Positions 17,477 through 29,521 of a stretch of 64,000 nt of DNA are shown one piece after another. This stretch comes from Bugula neritina (lineage: Eukaryota; Bryozoa; Gymnolaemata; Cheilostomatida; Bugulidae). How positions within the stretch are numbered: position 1 is the first letter of the stretch; each line of letters opens with the position of its first letter. Below the pieces are notes generated by a model. The model was not told the origin of the DNA, did no database searches, and saw only the letters and a program-made list of their open reading frames with translations. Where the stretch lies: NCBI GenBank assembly GCA_964035545.1, contig OZ037768.1, forward strand, positions 21,425,200 through 21,489,199, read 5' to 3'. A program made the position numbers and the translations under genes.

Positions 17477-17627
17477 TGGTGAGTTACCCCATCACTACAT
17501 CCCACCCAGTTCTCTGAACTCTACTGGCCTATCTGCTACTCCTTCAGTCTTCAGGCTCCCCTGGCCTCTCAACTCCCTCGGAGTACTACCACACTACACT
17601 AAAGGCCGAAATAGCTTGAAAAACAAT

Positions 17628-17710
17628 TGCCCCACCGGGATTCGAACCACAGACTTCCACAGACCTCCGGCTTGCAAGCAGGCGTGCTAACCAATCACAC
17701 CACAGGGGCA
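17628..17710 (-). repeat. tRNA-like element, copy 2
   Basis: Same family as 17406-17476, with a gcccc/ggggc acceptor pair, A box ggttagcac and B box ggttcgaatccc. It is about 12 nt longer because the acttccacaga segment is partly duplicated between anticodon arm and B box. The flank on the A-box side (gagaaaactcaacactaca) resembles that of the copy at 43148, so the repeat unit is longer than the tRNA part. Confidence 0.6.
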
Positions 17711-18689
17711 ACTGAGAAAACTCAACACTACACAGTATCCATAAGCTCAGTACTCACATTTTACCATACTACAGCCTCAGCTGGGGTAAACAGAAGAAAC
17801 TTGATTATACACAAGTTGCTACTTTTAGTTCTGTTGTAAATAGTTCTCCAAGTATTCAATGATGATATAAAAGTGAAGGTAGGTGTACCCTAAACCAAAA
17901 CTAATAAGCAATTAAAAAACTTAGGGTGGTGGTGTTTCTTTGTTACCACATAATATATATATATACTATAATGCAATCAATAGTTAAATTCCTGCAGTGT
18001 ATAATAATGTAATAACACAGCTATAAACAACATATATATTGACAGATAAAAAGTCAAACCCTAATAATACTAAAGAACCATATACATTAGTTGCTGAGTA
18101 GTAAAATTTGTATTAATCCTGATACATATTAAGTTAACCAAAACTCTTTTTTCATATAGGCCTACCTAGATAAAATTCGAATATAGATAAATACCACATG
18201 GCTCCTTCAATAATTTCAAATCATGCAAAAATAATATTTAGGTGTGATTTAGTAACAATGCATCATTGGTATAAATTAATGATTCTAGTAGACCATTATT
18301 TGCGGTGCTTCTTTGGTAAATAAATTGCAGTTGGTTTTTTTAACTAATCTTGTAGTTACCATAAAAACTGGAAGTTTTTTGGCAAATTATCAACTTGCAT
18401 AAAAATGCATTGTGAATTCTACATATTGTGATGACTTGGAAATTATTGATTTATTGTATTGTTGTCTATTAGTATTGGATAACTGGTCATCCTCTTATAC
18501 TGTTATCTATTTATCTGCAAGTGTAGGCCTATGGTGTTTTCCTATTCCACTATAGGCTTATCTTCACTGCTCAAAGAGGACTGAACCAGTGGCAATAAAA
18601 TAATCAACCTATAAATGTATTTTTTATATAGCCATAAATATTCTATCAACGATTTAGGTTACCGAACATTGGTACATCTGTACTAGAAC

Positions 18690-18850
18690 CAAAGAAGAAT
18701 GCGCTACTGTGGTTTCATGTTCCAAGGCGTTGGCTAATGGCAAAGGGTTAAAGTTCAAATAAATCGCTCTGGATAAGAGCACAATCTGCATGACTGCGGG
18801 CTTGCTCCAACATCCGCTTTTGCTTTCATGACAATAAAATTATTATTATT
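18690..18850 (+). repeat. SINE-like remnant with a conserved tail motif
   Basis: Contains cgctctggataagagc at 18765-18780, matching the ctctggataagagc-type tail known from V-SINEs and related metazoan SINEs that share an L2/CR1-type 3' end. It is preceded by a possible eroded B box (gttcaaataa) and followed by acaataaaattattatt, a plausible simple-repeat tail. Assigned from motif memory only. Confidence 0.4.
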
Positions 18851-19199
18851 TCAGTATCCACATCGAAAAGTCTCAATAATTATAATAATCATAGTAATAT
18901 TCATAATTATTTATATTATACAATACTTAGTATTTTAACTATAAAATATGAACTGTTTGTTTATGTTATTGCAATTAATCTTACTCTTATCAATACCTTT
19001 GCAAATAGTTTACTTTAATTAAAATTTAATTCAATTTGATAATCATAATGAATTTGAATTTCAATTTGTAATTGCTTAAACTTAAAGTTAAAATTGAATT
19101 GGTCACTGCTAACCCTGAATTCCTGAAAATCACGGTGACTTTCACTCTGATTTTGACTTTTACTGAGACTCTTAGCCTTAGCTCTTAGGTGAGTCAGCC

Positions 19200-20050
19200 T
19201 CACACTAAAACGCTAACAGTCATTGTTAAACTTAATCCTAATCTTATCAGTATCACTATGGCTATGGGTATGGGGCATGGGCTGTGTCCTGTGACACTAT
19301 CACAATCAATATCACTGACACTCTGACTAGGATAATCATGATGATAATGACTATGAATCTCTTAGTATAAGTATAAGTATAGGTGTTACTATTGGTATTA
19401 ATATTGTAATGGATTTTTACCCTCTATTTGTTCTGAAGTAACTGTGTGCGTCAGTATCATAATTACTTGTCAGTATCATTTTGAATGCTGTAATTATAAC
19501 TAAGTGAGGTAGCTTTCTAATACCTAAGTATTATGATTGTTGTTAAAGCTTTCAGCATAATGTAATTACACTGAATACGCATTCTTAAGTTATGTAATAT
19601 TTCTTTTACTAGTGTTGCTTTTCTTTTACTAATGTTGCCCGAGAATGGCATTTCGGGCCTCCAATTTCACCAACAAAGGAATCTTTCTTTGTTTTCTGTA
19701 TATAAAAGCCAGCGAGTTCCAGTGTAGGTCAGTCTACTGCTGGAGCTCGCTGCTGGGAAAGGACCTGATTTTATACTCTTCAATAAAGATTGCTATCATC
19801 TACACTACTTCAAACCTTGTTCTCTCTTACAAAGAGCACGTTCAAGCACTAGTTGCATTCAGTACCCACAGGTTTATCACAATATTACTACATAACTGTT
19901 CATATCAGTAAGTGAATATCACTATCACTATTACTAATAGTAATACTAATAGCAATACTAATACTATTATTTATCAGCTATTGCTTATTTATGATATACT
20001 TTTAGTTTTACTGTATTATTATTAGTATTACTATTACTATGACAGCAAAA
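19200..20050. repeat. Cryptically simple AT-rich tract
   Basis: Successive short stretches of imperfect tactaatag, gataatgac and ttttactttta repeats without a fixed unit. No coding potential is seen. A similar tract lies upstream of the ESCO gene (29950-31350). Confidence 0.6.
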
Positions 20051-20514
20051 TTGAATAATTCACTTAAATTATCCAGTCGTTTGTCATGAAATGACTTACT
20101 TTTACTTTTACTTTTAGTGCTACGAATACATTTACTATTACATTCATTTTTTACCTTATTAAAGTCTTAGTGTTTTATTTAAAATATTTTTGATAATTAT
20201 GATTAATAAATTAAAACATACTTGTAATTGTAGATTTATTTGTCAACTTTACTCTTGTAAGCAGTGTTGTAGCACCCACCTGTAATATGTAAGTGTAGTG
20301 ATAATTAAAATGTTAGTTATAGTAAAATTAATTTTGAGTTTTACTTTAACTATATAATTTGTTTTTTCTAACTTCAGGCTTTAATTTTAAGCAAAACTTA
20401 AAATAATTTTAACTTAAAATAAGTTTTAAACTATCATTAATAATGATGAAACTATCAATATAGGCTAATTATTATTATTACACATTTAAAAACATTAATA
20501 AATTCACTGCATTA

Positions 20515-21836
20515 GGGGTAACGGGGGCACAACGGGCCGAATTTTGCATTTGTTGCTTTCATTCGTCTGTTTTTCAAGTTACTAACTCAATAATCTCTAG
20601 TCTTAATGCTGCATATGTTGTCTATTACAGGTATCAGTTTGTTGTTTCTATCTCTCTCACAACTTTCAGAATAATCAAATTTTCATGACGAAAAAATTGG
20701 CCCATTGTGCCCCGGTACCGGGGTACAATGGGCCACTGGGTGGGACACAACAAATATATTGAAATTTTGCGTATTTTGTTACATCTGATCTTTATTTATT
20801 TAATATTTCAAATAAATAAAGATACTCTCTCAGATCTACAGCAAAATTAATGTGTTAGTTGTACAGTTTGTGCCACTACGGATAGCAGAGGAAGGCAAAA
20901 TTAAACGCACGTCACTCGGTTCTGCACGCAGTGCCATTATCATTACTGTTTAGAACTAAAAATGTTCTGTTATTTTTACCTCAGAGGAACGTTTATTAAA
21001 AAAAAACTTTAGTAACATGTACTACAAAATTCCAAGTGGACTTTTTTCTATGAACTGTAGCTAAGGTGCATGCATGGCTGAGGTTTGTGACTGGAGTACG
21101 GAAGGGAGAGGGGGGAGTAAATGAGCAAATCACAACTTATTTTAGTCAAATACATGTATATTCTCTCAATGGTGTAATATATAATGATTATCATGACTAT
21201 CTACTAGTAGCAACAGCAGAGTGTTTTGTATAATGTATAAAATGGCAAAGCTTTAACCTCATCAGATGTATATATTAAGGGAGCTTCAACTTGTAGTTTT
21301 GTAGTCATACCATGATGTCTTTGATATTTTACAAAAACGTCAGAAATGGCTATATCTATAGATTTTAGTAACATTTCAACCAACTTTTTGGGCAAACAAA
21401 CTAATAACAGTGATTAGGGTGCAATAATCAGGTGGCCCATTGTGCCCCGGTCAGCGTGGCCCATTGTGCCCCGTGTGGCCAAATTGAAAATAAATGTGCC
21501 TCAAGGAAAATTTATTTCAGTGTTTGCTGTTATGCTAGTTAAGCAATGTAGAGACAAGCAATGGCAACAATATTAGTAAAACCTATGCTTCTTGCTTTTG
21601 AGTGTAAAAAGTTATAAAGCTTTAACTACATCATAAAAAATTTACAAAAAGTAGATAAAAACAGTTTTTTACTCGCCTTTTCAACACGTATGTTCCGCAA
21701 GTGTTGAAACTACAAAGGCTGAATAATTATGTCAATATCTTTTTTATGAAAAAACATCACAACTCTAAGTCAATAAGTTCTCTCACAATTTGGCCGGCTT
21801 TTTGTACCCCTATGACCGTTGTGCCCCCGTTACCCC
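20515..21836. mobile_element. 1.3 kb non-autonomous DNA transposon with TA target duplication
   Basis: Perfect 21-bp terminal inverted repeats (20515-20535 and 21816-21836, beginning GGGGTAACGGGGGCAC), each flanked by TA (20513-20514 and 21837-21838). Inside are further copies of ggcccattgtgcccc: a palindromic pair at 20699-20734 centred on ggtacc and two direct copies at 21434 and 21458. The left end (gggcacaacgggcc) is a variant of the same motif, so these are probably transposase-binding sites. No transposase-like frame is visible; the longest (minus strand, 21204-21395) is unrecognised. TA duplication suggests the Tc1/mariner/pogo group, but that is inference. Confidence 0.85.
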
Positions 21837-21909
21837 TACTCCTGCTATTGTAGTCATAGTTTCATTTATCAAGAATGTATTTTTTGTAGCTTTTATGTTT
21901 GCTTAAAGT

Positions 21910-24900
21910 ATGGAAGGAATGGGCGATGATAATGGAAGTTCCATTGAAGAACTCGTTGCTTATCTTTCTCAACACTTCTACGAGGCAGAACTCTCTCTGG
22001 CTCTTTTCACAGCAGCTGTAACGAGCTACCGGTGTGATTCACTGCTCAAACCTTTTCCTCCCATGTATATAGTGGATGGGGAACCTGACATATCGGCTTT
22101 GGTCAGTTGATCACTAATTTTTGCTAAAAAATAATATATTATAAATGCATTAAGAAAAGACTTCAAAATTTTTCTAGCATATTTCTAAGTGATGAGAAGT
22201 TTGTTATATGTGGAAGAATTACTTGTGTGTAACACCGTATCATTTTGTCTCACTTTTAAATGCTATGCCAGTATTAACAGTATAATATATAATAATAATA
22301 TCTTAATAATATATAACTCAGCAATATCAATATAAACAAATATTTACAACTTTGATATGGTAGATAATCCATTCATTTCATTTGTTGATGACAGGCTGCC
22401 GATGTCAAAAGTATTCCGTGTTTAAAGCAACTGGCAGCAGGGGAATTATCAATCTCTTTTGAACTAGCAGACTTGCTACTTTGGGTTGTAAAATACCGAA
22501 AGACTAAACTCAAACATCTGCCCACAAGCAGCTTTGAAGAGCTGACAAAACAGACTGGCAAATACTTACCAATAGGAAACCCACAATACATATATCAGCT
22601 GCAGTTCAATGAGCAGAGTGAAGCTGCCTTTACAAATCTCGCTGCCGACAGAAAAGTATTTTGTGCATTTCATGGAAGTCGTCTAGAAAATTTCTTCTCT
22701 ATACTACACTACGGTCTCTGCGGTCACATGAATAAGGTTTGTTGTTCATGTTTGCAAAGTCATTCGTTTCTTGTCATTTGACATGAAATTCTAAATCACA
22801 TTATGGTGATGAGTTAAATAGGGCATGCGAGAATGGTGTTAGTAACATTTAATTTATGTTCATTCATTTTAAGTTATATTACTACAGTAACTTAACCTAA
22901 CAGGAACTAAACCTTTTTATTTCAACATTATGGATGGTGTGAAGCTATAATGTTGTGATGAAGCGCAGTAATAGAGATAATTCTTTTCAGCCAATCATTA
23001 TAGTGTATTATAAAGTGAATATGCAGCCATTAAAGTTTGATGTATACTTATATTGTTCTGTATTTTAGACCTCATTGTTTGGTGAAGGAACATACCTCTC
23101 TACAGAACCGTCAGTTGCGGCTAACTTTAGTCCTTGGGGACACACAGGAAGGTCAGCCACTCAGTCGGTGTTTGGTCACTCGATGAGTGTCCTCGCCCTT
23201 TGTGAGGTCATAGATGACCCCAGTGTCAAACACTCCTTCGACAGCGGTTAGTTCACTTGTTTTAAGGAATGAGTCAATATTACAACATATAGAATGTCTA
23301 AAGTGTCAAAATACTCTATATGAAATAATTCGGATAAAGTTTTAGAAATAATTAGGAAAGGCTCTTTGCATTGTATTAGAGAGGCCATGTGAGAACCCCC
23401 CCCCCTCCTAAAGGCCTCATTTCCCCTAAGGCTTATGTCATAGCCTTGTAATGTAGAAAGTCTCTACACTGGCTTTGTTTTTAATGCATCAATAGTTTCA
23501 ACATTTCCTTATAACTGGCACATCAAGTATAAAGGTGAAGATGTAACAGAGCTAATGTAGACCTTCACAGGGAATAGCATCACAAGCCTCACTTCCTCTT
23601 TCTGTAGAGGCTAATAACAAATATGTTAGGTTAGCTATCCATAATGTGAAACAATAAAATAGTTCTCCAAATCCCAGTATTATCAACTATAGAATAAATG
23701 AACAAACCTAAAAGCCGATATTTTCTGAATGATATAATGGCATGATTTAGTAAGGGTCAAAGTGGTTCATTGGCCCATTATTTAACCTTTAATTGAATTT
23801 TAAACATTTTTATTTTCTAAATGGTAAAATATATTTTTAAGTAGTTTGTTAGCATCAGTAAGTGTTAGGTTTTCTATCATGATAGAAGAGCAGTACGTGG
23901 CAAAAAAGCATAGCATGTTGCATTGAAATGTCACAGTTGGCCTAAAAACTAAAGTGATGACTAGACGTATTCTTTCACATCAGAATAAAAACTGTTGTGG
24001 TCTAGAAATTGTCTGCTCATTTAAAAATGTAGAAGACAATTTCCAAATTTCCTGCAATGCATTATATTTACTGTAGAGAAAGTAGACAGAAAAGCACCGA
24101 ACAGTATGGGAGGTGATGTGCCCGACAAGTATGTGGTCGTCACCAACAATGACATGCTGAGAGTGAAATATCTTCTGGTCTACTCTGAGGCTAGAAAGTC
24201 ACATGACAGGTAATTTCAGTGTAATAGTATTATTGTCTAATAGCTCAGTGTTGGTGCCTATGATATGTATTCTAGTATTTTGCTTTTAAGGTTGAGATAG
24301 ATTATGCTAATTTATTACACATTGTATCATTTTAGTATAGAAAGTCTATTTTACAATCATATTTTGTGTGCATGTACTTGCCAAGGCATCATAAAAACTG
24401 ATGAGTTAACCATTTCTCCATTTTATTTAAGCAAGTTGTTTTGCCAATGGTAATAATGTGTATCATATTGCTTGTTGGGTATCATCCAACTATGTGTAGG
24501 AGAAGGTTTAATAATTATCAACTAGAAACTGTGATGCTATTATTGGTGATTTGTTTTGAAAGCGCTGCCTATGAGAAATGAAGGTGCTGCTGCATGTTAT
24601 TATTGAATTGGGCCAGCAGTACCTTTAATTTTGTTAATTACAATACCAGTATTGCTGCTTTCTCAGTGCTGACATATATACATTGGTGATGTAAAAATGA
24701 TGTAATGGTATTACAGTAGCGGCGCAGAGTCAACCCCCACCCCGTCTCTCGTTACGAGACTGCTTAGAAAACATGGCTACTGGCTCTCCCTGTTCTTCTA
24801 CATCTTCGTGCTTCTTCTCATCGGACTGTTCAACTCCAAGTCCTTCTGGAGACAAGTGCGCCGTCTGTATGAGAACACCTTCGACAGCTTAGGTTGGTCA

Positions 24901-24921
24901 GGGAGTGACTCATCCTGGTGA
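21910..24921 (+). CDS. PARP16: PARP16-like mono-ADP-ribosyltransferase of the ER membrane
   Basis: Transfers single ADP-ribose units from NAD+ to proteins. In vertebrates PARP16 is a tail-anchored ER and nuclear-envelope enzyme linked to the unfolded-protein response. Exons 21910-22101, 22395-22736, 23069-23246, 24077-24209 and 24717-24921 give 349 residues (human about 322). An N-terminal helical region is followed by the catalytic fold with the expected H-Y-Y set: His157 in [10 protein letters not shown], Tyr187 in [10 protein letters not shown], Tyr269 in [12 protein letters not shown]-terminal anchor ([18 protein letters not shown]) is followed by a short basic/aromatic lumenal tail. The start is the first ATG of an exon whose sequence resembles the family N-terminus ([19 protein letters not shown]). 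The transposon at 20515-21836 ends 73 bp upstream and may supply promoter or 5' UTR. Confidence 0.95.
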
Positions 24922-26023
24922 CGGAATGTTCCGGCAATTGACAGATTTATTTTTATATTTCAGCAATTTATTTTACATCACATCACACGATGTAGTGTGC
25001 ATGGGGACTGCGCAGTACTAGTAGCTATTGCACTTTTCTAGTCACTTATGTTATACTAAATCATTCATTTCTGTGATAAATAGCTATGCCTAGTACACAT
25101 GTGTATGTTTCGTAGAGTTAGGTGCAGTCAGAGAGAAGTTGTGTTTATAACTATTTTCGTAGCCTACTTTGGCTAAACTGAAGCCCTAAAGGTTGATCAT
25201 CCAACTTGATTTGGTCATAAATGTCTTTGAATTAATCAGTATACTCCACTTTCAATTTTTTAACTCACTTTAAACCAATTGTGATGGTAATTGGCGTTTT
25301 ACATGTCCCGAACAATCTAGAGTGAAAAATTACTGATAAATGTAGGCGTGTGTTTATTAGACATTGACTATACAAAGGAGACTTTTTTCTAGACTATTTG
25401 TTGAGTTCCTGTAGAAATATGATTGTACGATGTACGATTCCAGGCTTGAATCTCTAATTGAAAAATAGAGACGGAATGAATTGCTTATGAAGCATCTTTT
25501 AATTTTTGCTAACTAATTATGCAACGTTACAACTAATATGTGCAAATGTATTTAGATTAATGTAGAGTTGTGGAACAAAACATTACCTTCCATTATAATT
25601 TTAATAGAATATATTTTTAGATGATTTATGTGTCGAATGTTTTTAATTTATATCAACATTATTTTGAAATAATTACAATTGAAAATGCATCATTAAATAG
25701 AAATTCAATTTACTAACACTCAGTGTAAAAACTATGTTAAAAAAGCATACAATCTTGTAAAAATAACAGGTTTTTGCTAGCATGTGTAAGCTTACTATTA
25801 CTTACTAGTAAAATGCAAGTTTAATGTACATTTATTTTTAAGCTAATAAATACTAAGAAGTAAAAAACTTGAAAACTGTTTTTACATCTGGACCATTTTG
25901 AGCTTATAGCAGACAACTACCAGTTTGGTCATATCAATACTGATATACTAACAGCACTAAACCTATCACTTCACACTCTCCAATCTCCTAACTTGCCCAC
26001 ATAATATTCTGGTATACTTCAAG
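24922..26023. other. Convergent 3' ends of PARP16 and ARMC6
   Basis: AT-rich with no coding potential. The first plus-strand AATAAA after PARP16 is at 25845-25850. A minus-strand AATAAA for ARMC6 (ttattt context) is at 25831-25836, only 8 bp away, so the two 3' UTRs probably overlap by some tens of bases. Confidence 0.5.
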
Positions 26024-29000
26024 CTAGTCGTGTTTAAGTATTTCGCCTTTCTCTCCCTTCCATCTTTCAGTTAGCTCAACTTTACAGCCCAAGTCTCTGA
26101 GGGCCGCCTTAGCCTCATCTCTACACTCGGGCACATACATGGCCCGATTCACTAGCTCTTCAGCTCCTAAGGCTAATATAGCATCACAGTTCTCTCTAGC
26201 TCTTGCTATGAGATTTCTAATAGCTAAGCAGGCTTGTTTCTGCAAGAAATAGTATGTAGTGGTGTTAGAAGGTGTCAGGATTTAGGGATAGTAAAGTAAT
26301 GTGTCCACTATAATATGAACATTAATTCTATTGCCTGTATTAAAATCATCAAGTATAACTAACATTGGAAAAAACTAGGCGTAGTTAACGGGAATTTTAT
26401 GCAATAAAAAAGATGACTCCTTGCATTTGTGCAAAAGTAAAAGTTGACAATATCATACTGCATTGTTTAAAAAAAATTAAATGAGTTTATAATATCACTG
26501 AAAGTGAATCAGTTGGTAAAATTTTAATTTCTCATTCCAAACGTGTCAAACTAAGTGACAACCTGCACTTTGGTGGAGCTGGGGTGAACTTTCATACACT
26601 GAAGTACAGCAGTGTGCCCGTGGCACTCCATAATACGCTTGACATTGTGAGGATTCCTGAGAGAAATGGTGGCCAGACAGGCACAGGAGTTGGCGCACAG
26701 AGCCTCGGACTGCTGGTGGTGGTCCATCGCCTCTACTATAATACCGGGAGCGTCTGACTTGGTCACCGCGACTTTGACATCGTCGTTACCGGCTATCACT
26801 TTCAGCACTCCGATTATATTTGTTACAATGACCTACAATGAAATGATTTTGTCCATCAAAACAGCACATCGATGAGTAAAGTTGAACCCACTACAATAAT
26901 TTAATATATATTGCTGAACAAAATATAATATGCATTACCATTTTACACTACAGAGATATTTTCATTGAGATTGTAGACTTAGAAATGAAAATCTTTTGTT
27001 TACAAATACAGCAATTCTTACAGCAGTGCAACTACATTTTTCTGTCAACATTATAATTTTGAGTCCCTTTCAACACAAATTAACAAATATTTCAAGTGTA
27101 GACATAATAATTTATCATAAAACAAAACAATTTACAACACTATTATATAACCTTTGTTTTCTTCACTTTATGTGATATTCGAGATATATATATTAGGAGT
27201 TATCTTATTCTTTGTGTGAATGTAACGCACAGCATTTAAGTCTTCCCATTATCGTAACCTATAGTAGTTATCTTCTCTCAACATAATACACGTATAGTGG
27301 GTACCTCATTCTGATTATTTTAACATATAGGAGTTATCTTATCTTATATAAACACAATGTAGAGAAGTTACCTTATTCTTCACATTATTATGAAGTACTC
27401 TCAGCATCAGATCCAAACCTCCCAAATCTACAATTCTCTGGCAGAACTCATTCCTCACTGCCAGTTTACCCAAAGTAGCAAATATTTCTGCCAATACGAC
27501 ATCGTCATCATAGCCTGCAAAACAGTTGAGTAAAATCTTAGGTGAATAAACCAAGTTTACTACAAGGTTTTCTTTTTAGCAAAAAACGCTTTGATTTGGA
27601 AATGAGTTTGGTGATAGCAGTAGAAGTAAAAAGCCAAAATGGTTTTGGTGCGTCATTAGTTTTATAATTAGAGATAAAAATGAAAGTTCATATTTTGTTT
27701 AACCTTTCTATAAAATTTTAAAAAAATATTTAAAAAATTGAAAATTGATGTGTTTTTAACTTTCAAGTACGTTTTCAAAACCTGTAAAAAGGTGATACTG
27801 TACTTTCTCTTTATCACTCACATGTAGCATTACATGTGATCTAATGCAGTTTTATCATAATACATTTACCCTACGATACAAATGTATACTACAGGATAAT
27901 GTAATTGGTTACATCACGACTACGAGTTCTCTAAAAATCTTATGCAAAAATCCTCTTCATATTAATCAACATAAATTGCTCACAAAGACACAATCCAATG
28001 CAACAAAAACTCCACAAATATTTCCACCATTCTTATAGCTGCTTTTAACATGAACAAAAACTCTACAAACATAGCTTATAGCCAGTTCTGTATTCTAAAA
28101 AGCTTACTCTTTGCTATGTCTAGAAGGAGTTCCAAAGCCTCAGCTTCCAGGACTATCATCTTAGCGTGATCATGAGCTTTACAGAACGGCACTCTCGGGT
28201 CATCGTCCAGAGTGAGAGATCTGAAGGCTTGGCACACTTCCTTGATGATGTCACAGTTGTCCTTGTGTGCCGTTAGAATACTGGCCAACTGTGGTACTAA
28301 CCCACTCGCTACAGAAACATCATCGCCTTTTTGTTAACCAACTACGCAAGTTTGCAGGTATAAATACTATTTGTAGGTATAATTACACTGCGGATGATAA
28401 ATCACTCTGTTGTGAAAAACGAAAAAACTTTGAACAGCGAGCATTGCAATGCACTATGATAGTTATAGAAGCTTCAAACTCCGAGACTTTTACATACATG
28501 AGGAGAATCCTTTTTTAAAGACTTCAAAAACAATCGTCAACTGCTTTTTTAAAACTCAGAGTTATTTAACAAGTATGAAAATCTCAAACACAAATTTGTA
28601 TAAGCCAAATTCATCTTATATTTGAAAATTACCTTGCTAACTCAAAAAACTTATACACATTATAAATAAATTATATTTGATTGTGAAATATAATATATAG
28701 AGTAGTTTTGAAAAAGTAGACCAGCTCACCTATGAATGTCTGTCTGTTCTCTTCGTGCATAACACAACTCAGTTTAATGAGTCTCACGGCATACAGACAG
28801 AGTAACGGTGATCCACTTTCACTGATCTCTAGAAACAGCTTCATAGCATCTGCTGTCACTAAATCAGGCTGTCCATTTATAAAAGATGACAAAGTTTGGA
28901 GTACAGTCACACCCAAGTCAGCGTTGCCGGTTGCTGACTTTGCACAATCTATTAGCGTAGCAAACAAAGGAGTTGATTTAGCAGCTAGCACTCTATGAGC

Positions 29001-29521
29001 CAAGCCTTTATCACATTCAGTTTGTGTTTTGTCTAGTAAAGTGTTTATAGCAGCTGTGTCCAAGTTCTCTTTGTCATGAGAACACAACTTCTCAGCAAAT
29101 CTTACAACAGGATGCCATGATGAACCATCGTCTGTTATTTCCAAGTCTGTGACTATATTATTCAACTCAATACCCTACAACCAAAATTCATGTTTGAAAA
29201 ATTCAACAAATACTAAGATTTATAAAATGCAGAAAACAGATATTACATCTAGTACAGGTTTTGTGTTTAATTAGTATGATTACATAACTTAATGATGAGG
29301 AAGATATCATTCTCAACCACAATGGTTACAAATTACAAAACTATAGCGCTATTGATGACAATGAGATTGAGTTATAACACTTGCTAGCAACGAACCTGAG
29401 CTTTGAATTGTTCAATAGCATCAGCTATAGCTTCTTGAGGTTCTAACTCAAGATCTTCAATATTCTCTCTCACAACTTCATCAAACGTACTTTGAATTAT
29501 TCTTTTACCAGGAAGACTCAT
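26024..29521 (-). CDS. ARMC6: ARMC6, armadillo repeat-containing protein 6
   Basis: Soluble armadillo-repeat protein whose molecular role is poorly known in any animal. Exons in transcript order: 29521-29396, 29174-28730, 28308-28108, 27514-27372, 26832-26563, 26239-26024 (stop TAG); 466 residues, close to the human protein of roughly 480-500. The N-terminus ([18 protein letters not shown], then [14 protein letters not shown]) matches the conserved ARMC6 start. The rest is a run of helical repeats: [108 protein letters not shown]. It is convergent with PARP16 and divergent from ESCO. The start is the only ATG in the first exon that fits the family N-terminus. I see no anomaly. Confidence 0.94.

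Larger units (their letters stand above)
16702..20514. other. Gene-free intergenic region
   Basis: Starts with the receptor 3' UTR, then holds two minus-strand tRNA-like elements (17406-17476 and 17628-17710), a SINE-like remnant (18690-18850) and cryptically simple AT-rich DNA (from about 19200). No exon with splice sites and coding-like composition was found. The longest open frames are short and look random. Confidence 0.6.

Noticed and set aside
21204-21395. 63-codon minus-strand frame inside the 20515-21836 transposon
   Set aside because: Too short for a transposase and without a recognisable catalytic or DNA-binding motif.
26666-29000. Plus-strand frames opposite ARMC6 (26666-26875, 28267-28518, 28732-28998)
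   Set aside because: Antisense to ARMC6 exons or in its introns; no splice sites or family resemblance.
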